Translations under genes and position numbers: made by a program
Shown here: one piece after another, positions 8,479-17,208 of the stretch
How positions within the stretch are numbered: position 1 is the first letter of the stretch
Layout of the letters: the number at the start of each line of letters is the position of its first letter
Source of the DNA: Proteus vulgaris
Lineage (GTDB): Bacteria; Pseudomonadota; Gammaproteobacteria; Enterobacterales; Enterobacteriaceae
Reading direction: 5' to 3'
Assembly (NCBI GenBank): GCA_901472505.1
Contig: LR590468.1
Span: 1,054,001-1,118,000, forward strand
DNA: 64,000 bases
Notes under the pieces: model-generated
Databases searched by the model: none
What the model was told of the DNA's origin: nothing
Seen by the model: only the letters and a program-made list of their open reading frames with translations

Positions 8479-8904
8479 TCAAAGCTTAAATTCCATAACC
8501 AAATTTAAATCTTTTGCTGGTTTTCCTGTTTCATAGCGCCATTGTTCCATTGCGTGAATAAGTGACAAACCAAAAACATCCACTAAAGGTGAGTCTAAAA
8601 TCCTAATATTTTGTACATGCCCATTTTCATCAACATCAAATTTCGCCTTTAATTCACCTTCAATGCCTTGAGAACAAGCTTTTACAGGATAACTAGGTAA
8701 TGGACGTAATAAATTCTTAGGGTAATTTTTAACCGTAAGATTTGACTCTTTTATTTCACTTTGAGTCATTTTCTCTGGTTCATCGGCTAATTTTGGTTTC
8801 AATAACAAATTAGATTGAGCATCCGGCTGTATTGATTGAGTCGCACATCCATTTAGTAAAATAGTGCTACAAAGTAAACTTAAAATAGCTAATTTTATTT
8901 TCAT
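8479..8904 (-). CDS. Lipoprotein with TonB C-terminal-like domain
   Basis: A 141-residue predicted lipoprotein. The signal peptide ends in a clear lipobox (LLNGC, Cys about residue 19). After a linker of about 45 residues comes a TonB_C-type domain: YPVKACSQGIEGELKAKFDVDENGHVQNIRILDS, seen in pieces, ending in MEQWRYETGKPAKDLNLVMEF. In TonB this domain contacts the TonB box of outer-membrane receptors. Here there is no N-terminal transmembrane anchor and no proline-rich spacer, so it is not a classical TonB. Lone gene, opposite in strand to its ter neighbours. The partner is unknown. Confidence 0.8.
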   Translation of the reverse strand: MKIKLAILSLLCSTILLNGCATQSIQPDAQSNLLLKPKLADEPEKMTQSEIKESNLTVKNYPKNLLRPLPSYPVKACSQGIEGELKAKFDVDENGHVQNIRILDSPLVDVFGLSLIHAMEQWRYETGKPAKDLNLVMEFKL

Positions 8905-9162
8905 TTTTCTTTTCTAAAATAAGATTAAATATAAAAATAAAATAACACATCTCATAATTATTTTTATTCTCAATTTAGTTATTTAGTTAAGAAAAACTGT
9001 GCAATTAATCCTATTTTAGTCATTTTATTTAAATCCAAGTCAGATCACAGTTTCACATCTCACCCTTTCCATTCAGCGCTAACATTCAATATTGGATATC
9101 AAGATCTCAGTTTATTAAGCCTCATTATTTACAATACCCCACTGTGATAATTGGAGGCATGA

Positions 9163-10131
9163 ATGAAAACTAAAAATAAAATCAATGTGCTAGAGCTTAT
9201 TTCGCCAGAGATGAAACAAGTTATGCAATTTTATGCAGATAATCCGCAACCTGCGCCAGAAAATGATGGCTATCCATCGATGCGTCTTGCTTATAATCAA
9301 GATAGGCGTTATTGGAATGCTGATGCACCAGAGATGTTTAACATACAAGATATTTCGGTGAGTACTTCTTATGGGAATGTATTAACACGTCTTTATCAAC
9401 CCAAAGAAAAAACACCTGCAACACTTTATTATCTTCATGGTGGCGGTTTTATTTTAGGGAATTTAGATACTCACGATCGCATTATGCGACTGCTTGCCAG
9501 TTATACTGGTTGTACTGTTATTGGTATTGACTATTCACTGTCACCAGAAGCGCATTATCCTCAAGCCATTGATGAATCCGCACAGGTTTGTCTGTATTAT
9601 CATCAAAATGCAAAACACTACGATATTAATACACAACAGATTGGTTTTGCGGGTGACTCCGCAGGTGCGATGTTATCGCTTGCCACAGTATTATGGTTAC
9701 GTGACAAACACATTAACTGCGGTAAAGTGAGTGCCACTTTGCTTTGGTATGGATTATATGGCTTACGCGATTCTACCAGCCGTCGACTTTATGGTGGTGA
9801 ATGGGATGGGTTGCGCCAACAAGATTTAGAAGAGTATGACAATGCGTATTTAACCGCACTTGGCAGTCGTGACGCACCTTATTATTGCTTATTTAATAAC
9901 GATTTAACGCAAGATATTCCACCTTGCTTTATCGCTAGCGCACAATACGACCCACTTATTGATGATAGTGTGACGCTATTTAAAACCTTAGAAGCGCATC
10001 AATTACCTTGTGAATATAAAATGTATTCCGGCACATTACATGCTTTTTTACACTATTCACGTATGATGAAAGTGGCAGATGACGCCATTCGAGATGGCGC
10101 TCACTATTTTGTAAAACAACTGGCTTTGTAA
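9163..10131 (+). CDS. Alpha/beta-hydrolase, acetyl-esterase (Aes/HSL) type
   Basis: A 322-residue cytoplasmic esterase of the hormone-sensitive-lipase family, similar in length to E. coli Aes. The oxyanion-hole motif HGGGFILGN is at about residue 92, the nucleophile elbow GDSAGAM at about 165, the acid in QYDPLIDD at about 262, and the histidine in GTLHAFLHY at about 292. Such enzymes hydrolyse short-chain acyl esters. GGAGG precedes the ATG. It is convergent with the Nudix regulator gene (15-base gap) and not obviously part of an operon. In E. coli Aes also inhibits MalT; nothing here shows whether that applies. Confidence 0.87.
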   Translation: MKTKNKINVLELISPEMKQVMQFYADNPQPAPENDGYPSMRLAYNQDRRYWNADAPEMFNIQDISVSTSYGNVLTRLYQPKEKTPATLYYLHGGGFILGNLDTHDRIMRLLASYTGCTVIGIDYSLSPEAHYPQAIDESAQVCLYYHQNAKHYDINTQQIGFAGDSAGAMLSLATVLWLRDKHINCGKVSATLLWYGLYGLRDSTSRRLYGGEWDGLRQQDLEEYDNAYLTALGSRDAPYYCLFNNDLTQDIPPCFIASAQYDPLIDDSVTLFKTLEAHQLPCEYKMYSGTLHAFLHYSRMMKVADDAIRDGAHYFVKQLAL

Positions 10132-10145
10132 AACAATTGGCTTTT

Positions 10146-10859
10146 CTAGAACTCAAGATTTCGAATAAACCGATAATCCGCGGACGCCTCTTTAAGTCGA
10201 TACAGACTTGCAGGGCGTCCTCTTTCTGCCCGTTTTTCTCCTGTATCAATCAATAAATCTGCTTGTTCGATGCGTCGTCTAAAGGATTTTTTCTGGATTT
10301 CTTTCCCAATCAGAATTTCATGAACATGCTGTAACTCAGGCAAGGTAAACACTTCGGGTAATGCAAATCCGGGAACAATTGAATAGAGTGATTTTTGCTT
10401 TAAACGCTCTCTCGCTTGTGTAATTAACTCTCGATGATCAAACGCTAAGCTTTGTTGTGTAACCTCATCAATAGGGCACCACATTACCGAATCCACAGTA
10501 TCAATATGAGCTTCGCACGCTTGATGTGCCATTAACGCGGTATAACAGACTGTTACCGACCAGCCTCTTGCATCACGCTGATCGTTCCCCACTGAACAGA
10601 GTTGCTCAATATAAGGAGGGATGACCCCCGTTTTCTCTTTTAATTTTCTTAGCACCGTATCTTCAAGACATTTATCTTGCACTTCATCGACAAATCCACC
10701 GGGTAAACCCCATTTTCCTTTTTCAGGATGCTCCCCTCTTTTCACTAACAACACTTTTAACTGCTCTTCATGATAAGTAAACAGCACGGCATCAACGGTG
10801 ATGAGTGGGGATAGGAAATCACGACGATTATAACTGGCTAAAAAATCTTGTTCATTCAT
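10146..10859 (-). CDS. Nudix-domain transcriptional regulator (NrtR-like)
   Basis: A 237-residue protein with an N-terminal Nudix fold (about 15-145) and a C-terminal winged helix (about 150-235, including KEIQKKSFRRRIEQADLL and GRPASLYRL). The Nudix box begins at GGFVDE and ends RKLKEKTGV, so the REXXEE glutamates are largely lost. This fits a ligand-sensing rather than hydrolysing role, as in NrtR-type repressors that sense ADP-ribose or related NAD metabolites. It is divergent from the SPFH/NAD-kinase-like operon, and the gap holds three copies of TGTC-N5-GACA, the likely operators. NAD-linked regulation fits the NAD-kinase-like target, but the effector is inferred. Confidence 0.83.
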   Translation of the reverse strand: MNEQDFLASYNRRDFLSPLITVDAVLFTYHEEQLKVLLVKRGEHPEKGKWGLPGGFVDEVQDKCLEDTVLRKLKEKTGVIPPYIEQLCSVGNDQRDARGWSVTVCYTALMAHQACEAHIDTVDSVMWCPIDEVTQQSLAFDHRELITQARERLKQKSLYSIVPGFALPEVFTLPELQHVHEILIGKEIQKKSFRRRIEQADLLIDTGEKRAERGRPASLYRLKEASADYRFIRNLEF

Positions 10860-10922
10860 GGCGGAAACTTAATTAGAAAACGATAAGGCTATTTTAAGGT
10901 TAAACAGCAAAAAATCAAATTT

Positions 10923-10995
10923 TGTCATAAAGACACTAAATCAGTTGACAAGAATAGTGTCTATAAGACACAATACACTTATTGTCATAAGGACA
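10923..10995. promoter_or_regulatory. Triple TGTC-N5-GACA operator array
   Basis: Three 13-bp sites, TGTCATAAAGACA (10923-10935), TGTCTATAAGACA (10958-10970) and TGTCATAAGGACA (10983-10995), lie in the 154-base gap between the divergent Nudix regulator and the SPFH gene. The middle site extends to GTGTC/GACAC arms. A TTGACA hexamer at 10945-10950 is a possible -35 element for the rightward promoter, although no good -10 at normal spacing follows. The last site ends 18 bases before the SPFH start codon, so binding would block initiation or early elongation. Confidence 0.8.
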
Positions 10996-11013
10996 CTTAA
11001 AAAAGGAAATACT

Positions 11014-12033
11014 ATGTTTAACTTAAATTATTTTAAAGCTGACTCATCAACATTCATCATTAAATCCGTTAATGGTAAAATCCGCCAACAAGGTAAAGGC
11101 TTAAGTTTTTGGTATAACTCAGCCACAACCTCCATTGCGGCATTACCTTTAAACGCACAAGAAGCGCCATTTATTTTTAACTTCCAAACCGCAGACTTTC
11201 AGAGTTTACGCATCCAAGGACAAATTTCATTTCAGGTCAAAACCCCTGAAAAAGCGGCAGAAGTGCTCAACTTTAACTTAAGTAAAAACGGTAAGTCATA
11301 TGCCTCTGAAGATCCACTCAAACTCAGTGATCGTGTTGTGCGTATTGCACAAACCTTAATTCAAGCAAAGATCCAAAGTACTCCCCTCAGAGAAGCATTA
11401 TTACTCAGCCAATCATTAGTGACTTTGGTGATGGAACAATTAATTGAACACTCATCATTAGAAGCATTAGGCATTGCAATTTTAGATGTTTCTATTGCAG
11501 CAATTACCCCATCACCAGAAACCTTAAAAGCGCTAGAAGCCGAGGCAAGAGAATCCTTACTGAAAGAAGCCGATGATGCAATTTATGCGCGTCGTAAATT
11601 CTCAGTTGAACAAGAGCGCACCATTAAAGAAGCAGAATTAGAAACTGACTTATCCGTTCAACGCAAACGACAAGAAATTGAAGAAGCACGTTTAGAAAAT
11701 GAACGTACATTATTACGAGAACAAGCAGAAATTGAAAAAGAACGCCTTGAAGCCAAAGTGAATGCTGAAGCAAAACGCAAAGAACTTGTCGCATTAAGTG
11801 CCGAAAATCAGCGAACACAATCAGAAGCTGATGCCTACGCCATTGAAGCGACCATGCGAGCTTACCGTGAATTGCCCGTTGAAAACTTAAAAGCCATGGC
11901 GCTAGCAAAAATGGACTCACAACAATTAATGGCAATGGCATTTGAAACCTTAGCGCTTAATTCAGGGAAAATCGGCGAACTGAATATTACCCCTGATTTA
12001 TTTAGCCAATTTATGAAAAAAGGCGGTAAATAA
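11014..12033 (+). CDS. SPFH/band-7 domain protein without membrane anchor
   Basis: A 339-residue protein. Residues 1-165 form an SPFH (stomatin/prohibitin/flotillin/HflK) fold, followed by a long charged coiled coil (about 180-275, rich in EARLENER-, EIEKERLEAK-like heptads) and an Ala/Met-rich C-terminal helix region. No hydrophobic N-terminal segment is visible, unlike most stomatins, so it may oligomerise in the cytoplasm or attach to membranes peripherally. ATG 11014 follows AAGGAAA. An upstream in-frame TTG at 10945 would place coding sequence over the operators and is rejected. Its stop overlaps the start of the NAD-kinase-like gene (TAATG). Function unknown. Confidence 0.8.
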   Translation: MFNLNYFKADSSTFIIKSVNGKIRQQGKGLSFWYNSATTSIAALPLNAQEAPFIFNFQTADFQSLRIQGQISFQVKTPEKAAEVLNFNLSKNGKSYASEDPLKLSDRVVRIAQTLIQAKIQSTPLREALLLSQSLVTLVMEQLIEHSSLEALGIAILDVSIAAITPSPETLKALEAEARESLLKEADDAIYARRKFSVEQERTIKEAELETDLSVQRKRQEIEEARLENERTLLREQAEIEKERLEAKVNAEAKRKELVALSAENQRTQSEADAYAIEATMRAYRELPVENLKAMALAKMDSQQLMAMAFETLALNSGKIGELNITPDLFSQFMKKGGK

Positions 12034-12977
12034 TGCAACGTAACAACGATTTTCGCTTTGTGTTAGTGATGAGAAAAAGCCGTTTACAAGAATTAATCGA
12101 GCGCTTTAATACCTGGTCACAAGCCAAGTTTTATTTAGAACACAACAATGTTGAGGTAAAGGATTACCTCAACGAACACAATCTATATCAAAAACAATTA
12201 ACAGAAGCCGAGTTGATTTTAAAATCCCTAGGACGCTTTCAGCTATTAGAACGAAATTTATTACCTAGCTATCAATTTTCACCCCACGATATTGTGGTGG
12301 TGATTGGTCAAGATGGGCTTGTAGCTAATACACTGAAATATCTCAATGGGCAGCCTATCATTGCAATAAACCCTGATCCATCAAGATGGGATGGTAAATT
12401 ATTACCCTTTGAAATAGGGCAATTAAAAGAGACGGTGATTAATACCATTAATCAAAAAATGCCATTTAAAACGGTCACTTTCGCGCAAGCGACAACCAAT
12501 GATGGTCAATCATTATTAGCAGTTAATGACCTATTTATTGGCCCTAAAAGTCACACTTCCGCGCAGTATATTTTACAATGGGATGGTGCTCAAGAAGCAC
12601 AATCCTCATCAGGCATCATTGTGTCAACGGGATTAGGATCAACTGGGTGGTTTCAATCTATTCTTGCGGGCGCAATGGCAATAACAGGAAAAGCTTCGCA
12701 CCCTCTGTTACAAGGGTTTAACTGGGGTGATCGAAAGCTACAATTTAGTGTCAGAGAGCCATTTCCTAGCAGAACAACAGGTGTCACACTGACTTTTGGC
12801 ACTATTGAGCCTGACTCACCGTTACAATTAGAGTCTTTGATGCCAGAAAATGGAGTTATTTTTTCGGATGGCATCGAAGATGACTATTTACCGTTTAATG
12901 CAGGCTGTATAGCGCATATTGGTATCGCTGATATACAAGGGCAATTAATTAGCCAAAAAGGACGTCAGCGGATTTAG
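12033..12977 (+). CDS. Divergent NAD-kinase-like protein
   Basis: A 314-residue protein of the ATP-NAD/diacylglycerol kinase fold. The GGDGT loop of NAD kinases appears as GQDGL (about 91-95), the NE/D motif as AVNDLFIGP (about 170), and the glycine-rich loop as STGLGSTGW (about 200). The N-terminal 80 residues, with a basic amphipathic start, are unlike canonical NadK. The changed GGDG loop means catalysis is uncertain; it may bind NAD or another nucleotide instead. It is translationally coupled to the SPFH gene and under the Nudix repressor. It is probably not the housekeeping NadK, given its divergence and accessory setting. Confidence 0.75.
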   Translation: MQRNNDFRFVLVMRKSRLQELIERFNTWSQAKFYLEHNNVEVKDYLNEHNLYQKQLTEAELILKSLGRFQLLERNLLPSYQFSPHDIVVVIGQDGLVANTLKYLNGQPIIAINPDPSRWDGKLLPFEIGQLKETVINTINQKMPFKTVTFAQATTNDGQSLLAVNDLFIGPKSHTSAQYILQWDGAQEAQSSSGIIVSTGLGSTGWFQSILAGAMAITGKASHPLLQGFNWGDRKLQFSVREPFPSRTTGVTLTFGTIEPDSPLQLESLMPENGVIFSDGIEDDYLPFNAGCIAHIGIADIQGQLISQKGRQRI

Positions 12978-12979
12978 AT

Positions 12980-13606
<627 letters not shown>

Positions 13607-13634
13607 CTACCTCAAAATAAAACATCCTTGACAA

Positions 13635-13680
13635 TCTATCACTGATAGAGATATTTTACGCCCACTCTATCACCGATAGA
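13635..13680. promoter_or_regulatory. Twin tet operators
   Basis: Two 15-bp palindromes, TCTATCACTGATAGA (13635-13649) and TCTATCACCGATAGA (13666-13680), lie in the tetR-tetA gap with centres 31 bases apart, like tetO1/tetO2 of classical tet determinants. The second ends 14 bases before the tetA start. Confidence 0.93.
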
Positions 13681-13694
13681 TTTTTAGGATCTAG

Positions 13695-14885
13695 ATGAAT
13701 AAATCAATTATTATTATACTGCTGATCACCGTATTAGATGCCATTGGCATTGGGCTTATCATGCCAGTACTCCCTACGCTATTAAATGAATTTATCAGTG
13801 AGAATTCACTTGCAACTCATTACGGTGTGCTATTAGCGCTCTATGCTACTATGCAGGTTATTTTTGCACCTATTTTAGGCAGACTGTCTGACAAATATGG
13901 CAGAAAACCTATTTTGCTGTTTTCTCTTTTAGGTGCAGCCCTCGATTACCTTTTAATGGCATTCTCAACCACTCTTTGGATGCTCTACATTGGGCGTATT
14001 ATTGCAGGCATCACAGGTGCAACAGGTGCTGTATGTGCATCAGCCATGAGTGATATTACTCCTGCTAAAAATCGAACTCGCTATTTTGGCTTTTTAGGTG
14101 GTGCTTTTGGTGTTGGTCTTATTATTGGTCCAATACTCGGAGGGTTATTAGGTGAAATAAGTGCCCACACTCCATTTATATGCGTCGCCATTTTACACTC
14201 GGTATTATTGCTCCTCTCATTGCTATTTTTTTATGAAACACAAAAAAGAGAAACACGCGTTACAAATACATGCACTCAAATAGCATCAAATTCAACCGCA
14301 GGCTGTATTAAGAAAAGCCTCTATTTTTGGCTGATAGCCTATTTTATCATTCAATTAATCGGTCAAATTCCTGCCACAATTTGGGTGTTATTTACACAAT
14401 ACCGTTTTGATTGGAATACGACATCGGTCGGTATGTCTTTGGCAGCCCTGGGTGTATTACATATTTTCTTTCAAGCGGTTGTTGCTGGAACATTAGCCCA
14501 AAAATGGGGCGAAAAAACCACCATTATACTCAGCATATCTATTGATATGATGGGCTGTTTATTATTAGCGTGGGTAAGTCAAGTTTGGGTGATATTACCT
14601 GCATTAATCTGCTTGGCGGCTGGCGGTATGGGACAACCTGCTTTACAAGGTTATTTATCAAAATCTATTGATGGCAATGCGCAAGGGAAATTACAAGGTA
14701 CATTGGTAAGCTTAACCAACATCTCCGGAATTATTGGCCCACTCTGCTTTGCCTTTATTTATCATTACAGCATCGTTTATTGGGATGGCTTGCTATGGAT
14801 GATAGGCGCAACATTTTATGCCATCCTGCTTATTACTGCTTATTTTCACCAAAAATCAGAAATAACTAAAAAAGTTGTATTCTAA
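13695..14885 (+). CDS. tetA: Tetracycline efflux MFS pump, Tet(J)-like
   Basis: A 396-residue inner-membrane protein with 12 predicted helices of the DHA1 drug/H+ antiporter family. The motif A loop GRLSDKYGRKP (about 62-72) and the helix-1 LDAIGIGLIMPVLP are hallmarks of TetA pumps, which export a tetracycline-Mg complex in exchange for a proton. A hydrophilic central loop (about 180-205) separates the halves. AGGA precedes the ATG. Divergent from tetR with shared operators. Tet(J) is the determinant known from Proteus mirabilis chromosomes, and no transposase or repeat is seen nearby, so this copy looks resident rather than recently acquired. Confidence 0.92.
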   Translation: MNKSIIIILLITVLDAIGIGLIMPVLPTLLNEFISENSLATHYGVLLALYATMQVIFAPILGRLSDKYGRKPILLFSLLGAALDYLLMAFSTTLWMLYIGRIIAGITGATGAVCASAMSDITPAKNRTRYFGFLGGAFGVGLIIGPILGGLLGEISAHTPFICVAILHSVLLLLSLLFFYETQKRETRVTNTCTQIASNSTAGCIKKSLYFWLIAYFIIQLIGQIPATIWVLFTQYRFDWNTTSVGMSLAALGVLHIFFQAVVAGTLAQKWGEKTTIILSISIDMMGCLLLAWVSQVWVILPALICLAAGGMGQPALQGYLSKSIDGNAQGKLQGTLVSLTNISGIIGPLCFAFIYHYSIVYWDGLLWMIGATFYAILLITAYFHQKSEITKKVVF

Positions 14886-15825
14886 AAATACGCGCTTTTC
14901 TTAGTAAGAGCTCTATCTTAATTATAAACACTCTCATGTGTAGAGCGTTTATAATAGGTCACTTTGATTAGATAGTTATTTTATAATCCTTCTTTACACT
15001 CATACTCACTTAAATAAAAACACAAATTATTAATCATTATTTAACTTTTATTTTACATTATTTGATTGTGACATTTGATAAAAAATAGTATTTTCATTAA
15101 ATCTAGTTTTATTAAAATAGGAATTATTCATAGGCGTTATTATATATATTATTCTAGATCAATATTGGCTAGTCTTTTTTAGATACTTAACAGGAATAAA
15201 TTTAATTTTCCTATTTCCATCATGCAATACCTCATACAAACTACCAAAACAAATCACAAAAAGACCTATTTTATTGAATTATATTTTTAAATTGAAATTT
15301 CTCGGAATAAAAAAATAAAAAAATAAAAAAATAAAAAAAAGATAAAAACATTTTTTCTTATAATGTTAATTAGTTATCAACACATAAAGCTTTTTATTTA
15401 ATAACTCAATAATAACTCGCATTCAGAGTAAAAATACACAGATTTAGTTAAAAAACTCTTATGAGTTGTTTTTTAAGCATAAAACCCTATGAGATTAATC
15501 CTATCCTCATTAATATTTTTATTAGTAAAATTGACCTCAAATCAATTTTGCAAATAAAACAATTAATCAAAAAAGGAATAAATATTCTGATTTTAGATTT
15601 ATAGTTTTTTTTGCATATTAATTAAAAGACGCAAAGAAAATAGAAATTTAAAAAATTAAATAACACCTCCCATTAGGAAAATATATTTAATTTAAAATGA
15701 GTATATTTAAAATTTATTTTAAATAAATATTTTACTAACAAATAAATAACTGAATATAGTTGAAAAACGCACTGTTATTTAAAAACACTATGCTGTGAAA
15801 AATAATCAACAAAGGATATTTCAAT
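14886..15825. other. Long AT-rich intergenic region upstream of the pilus operon
   Basis: About 940 bases, extremely AT-rich, with no ORF worth calling. It holds an octanucleotide tandem repeat (15308-15340). No ecpR-like regulator gene is present, although E. coli has ecpR directly before ecpA. The region probably contains the ecpA promoter and, from its composition, likely H-NS-type silencing sites (inference). Confidence 0.5.
15308..15340. repeat. (TAAAAAAA)4 octanucleotide tandem repeat
   Basis: T residues at 15308, 15316, 15324 and 15332 are separated by exactly seven A residues, giving four units of TAAAAAAA; the last is followed by an extra A. It lies about 490 bases before ecpA. Such tracts can slip during replication. 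Confidence 0.85.
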
Positions 15826-16425
15826 ATGAAAAAACTGACATTGGCAGTTCTTGCTGTAGCTATTATGGGTGCAACTACTCTTGCTCAAGCTGATACTCGT
15901 AAAGCACAAGCTGTTGCTTCATGGGATGCTAAAGCATACAAAGACACTAAAAGTATGTTAGTAGTTACACCATTAAAATCATTAACCTTCAACTACGCTG
16001 AAGGTGTTAAAGCCTTTAATACTCAAGATGGCGCTTTCGATATCACTATCCAAGGTCAACAAGGGGCAACTGACTTTAAACTGACGTCTAAAATCATCTC
16101 TGACAAATTAACTCGTGCAGCTGACGATAGTGAATTGACTGTAGGTGTTAAATGGAATGGTACTGCATTAACTGATACTACTGAAACCCCTATGGTTGAC
16201 GTTGCTACAGGCACAACAGCAGGTCTTGATTTCTTAGCTCAAGAGGGTGCTTTCAACGGTAAAGATCGTGTCAGCGGTCAAGGTCAATTCGCATTCAATA
16301 TCGCTTCTGCAAAACTTGCGGGTGCTGATGCTAAATTCTCTGATTTAGCAGATGGTTACTGGGATGGCGACGTTAAAGTCCAGTTCACTGCAACTTGGGA
16401 AGGCGACTTCACTGCAACACCATAA
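15826..16425 (+). CDS. ecpA: Major pilin, E. coli common pilus (EcpA)-like
   Basis: A 199-residue secreted pilin. A signal peptide of about 22 residues ends LAQA-DT. The mature part has the EcpA pattern: QAVASWDAKAYKDT, LVVTPLKSLTF, then AFNTQDGAFDITI and TDFKLTSKIIS, and a C-terminal GYWDGDVKVQFTATWEGDF. It would polymerise by donor-strand exchange into the ECP shaft. AAAGGA lies before the ATG. First gene of ecpABCD; a strong hairpin separates it from ecpB, which would favour high pilin expression. EcpA-type pili are alpha-type chaperone-usher fibres used for adhesion and biofilm. No adjacent ecpR exists. Confidence 0.88.
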   Translation: MKKLTLAVLAVAIMGATTLAQADTRKAQAVASWDAKAYKDTKSMLVVTPLKSLTFNYAEGVKAFNTQDGAFDITIQGQQGATDFKLTSKIISDKLTRAADDSELTVGVKWNGTALTDTTETPMVDVATGTTAGLDFLAQEGAFNGKDRVSGQGQFAFNIASAKLAGADAKFSDLADGYWDGDVKVQFTATWEGDFTATP

Positions 16426-16457
16426 GCTGTGATCCATAAAATAGTCTTTTAATAATA

Positions 16458-16485
16458 AGGGACGAGCGAATTCTCGCTCATCCCT
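16458..16485 (+). promoter_or_regulatory. Intercistronic hairpin between ecpA and ecpB
   Basis: AGGGACGAGCGA pairs with TCGCTCATCCCT around a four-base loop, with one C-A mismatch. No T tract follows, so it is probably an mRNA-stabilising or partial-termination element that keeps pilin mRNA more abundant than the assembly genes. Confidence 0.65.
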
Positions 16486-16494
16486 CAAGGATCC

Positions 16495-17184
16495 ATGATG
16501 AAAAAAATAATATTAGCCTGTTTGAGTCCTTTGATTTTTTATAGCCAATTCGCAGCAGCCATTCATGTCGGTGCCATTACCGAAACCCTGCTATCCGACC
16601 AAACTATTCTTGCCAAAGAAATTGAAAATAATGTCGATCAGGCTCGTTTAGTCGGATTATCTATTGAGCGCATTTCATCCCCATTGGATGATGGAAAAGT
16701 GCTCCCTTTAGTCAATAACGAGATTTTGATTTCACCTGCAAACTTAATTTTACCCGGCAAAACCAAAGAAAGTTTCAAAATTTTCTATAAAGGCCCTAGT
16801 GATAATCAAGAACGTTACTACCGCTTAGTCTGGCGTGACGATCCTGTGACAGAAACAGGATCAACCCAGAGTGCAAAAGCCGCCACGGCAACCACTTCTG
16901 CCATGATAAGCACTATTTTAGTAGTTGCACCTCGTCAAGAAAGATTCGATTACCAATTTGATAAAGAAGCGCGTGTGGTGTTTAACACGGGAAATACATC
17001 CTTTCGCACTGTCGCCACTGGCGATTGTATGCCTGATGCCGTCACAAAAAACGAAAATAACCGCTGTAGTGAACGCTACTACGTTATGCCAGGTCTTGGT
17101 GTCAAGCTAAAACAAGTCGATGTTCAAAGTAAAAAAGCTACCGTCGGCATTTGGCATAACGATGATTTTATTATTGTAAATTAA
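16495..17184 (+). CDS. ecpB: ECP periplasmic pilus chaperone (EcpB-like)
   Basis: A 229-residue periplasmic protein with a signal peptide (about residues 1-23, ending FAAA-I). It matches alpha-type pilus chaperones: the first beta-domain has ILISPANLILPGKTKESFKIFYKG and the conserved ERYYRLVW strand (about 102-112), where the Arg/Tyr-rich segment replaces the classic PapD signature. A second domain follows from about 145. It would cap EcpA subunits and deliver them to the usher. It lies 24 bases upstream of the usher gene. Two ATGs are adjacent; the first is used here. Confidence 0.85.
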   Translation: MMKKIILACLSPLIFYSQFAAAIHVGAITETLLSDQTILAKEIENNVDQARLVGLSIERISSPLDDGKVLPLVNNEILISPANLILPGKTKESFKIFYKGPSDNQERYYRLVWRDDPVTETGSTQSAKAATATTSAMISTILVVAPRQERFDYQFDKEARVVFNTGNTSFRTVATGDCMPDAVTKNENNRCSERYYVMPGLGVKLKQVDVQSKKATVGIWHNDDFIIVN

Positions 17185-17208
17185 TTTTTAATTTCATAAG
17201 GATCTATT

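Noticed and set aside
10945-11013. Upstream in-frame TTG extension of the SPFH gene
   Set aside because: It would run through two of the three operator sites and has no ribosome site; ATG 11014 has AAGGAAA and starts at the SPFH fold.
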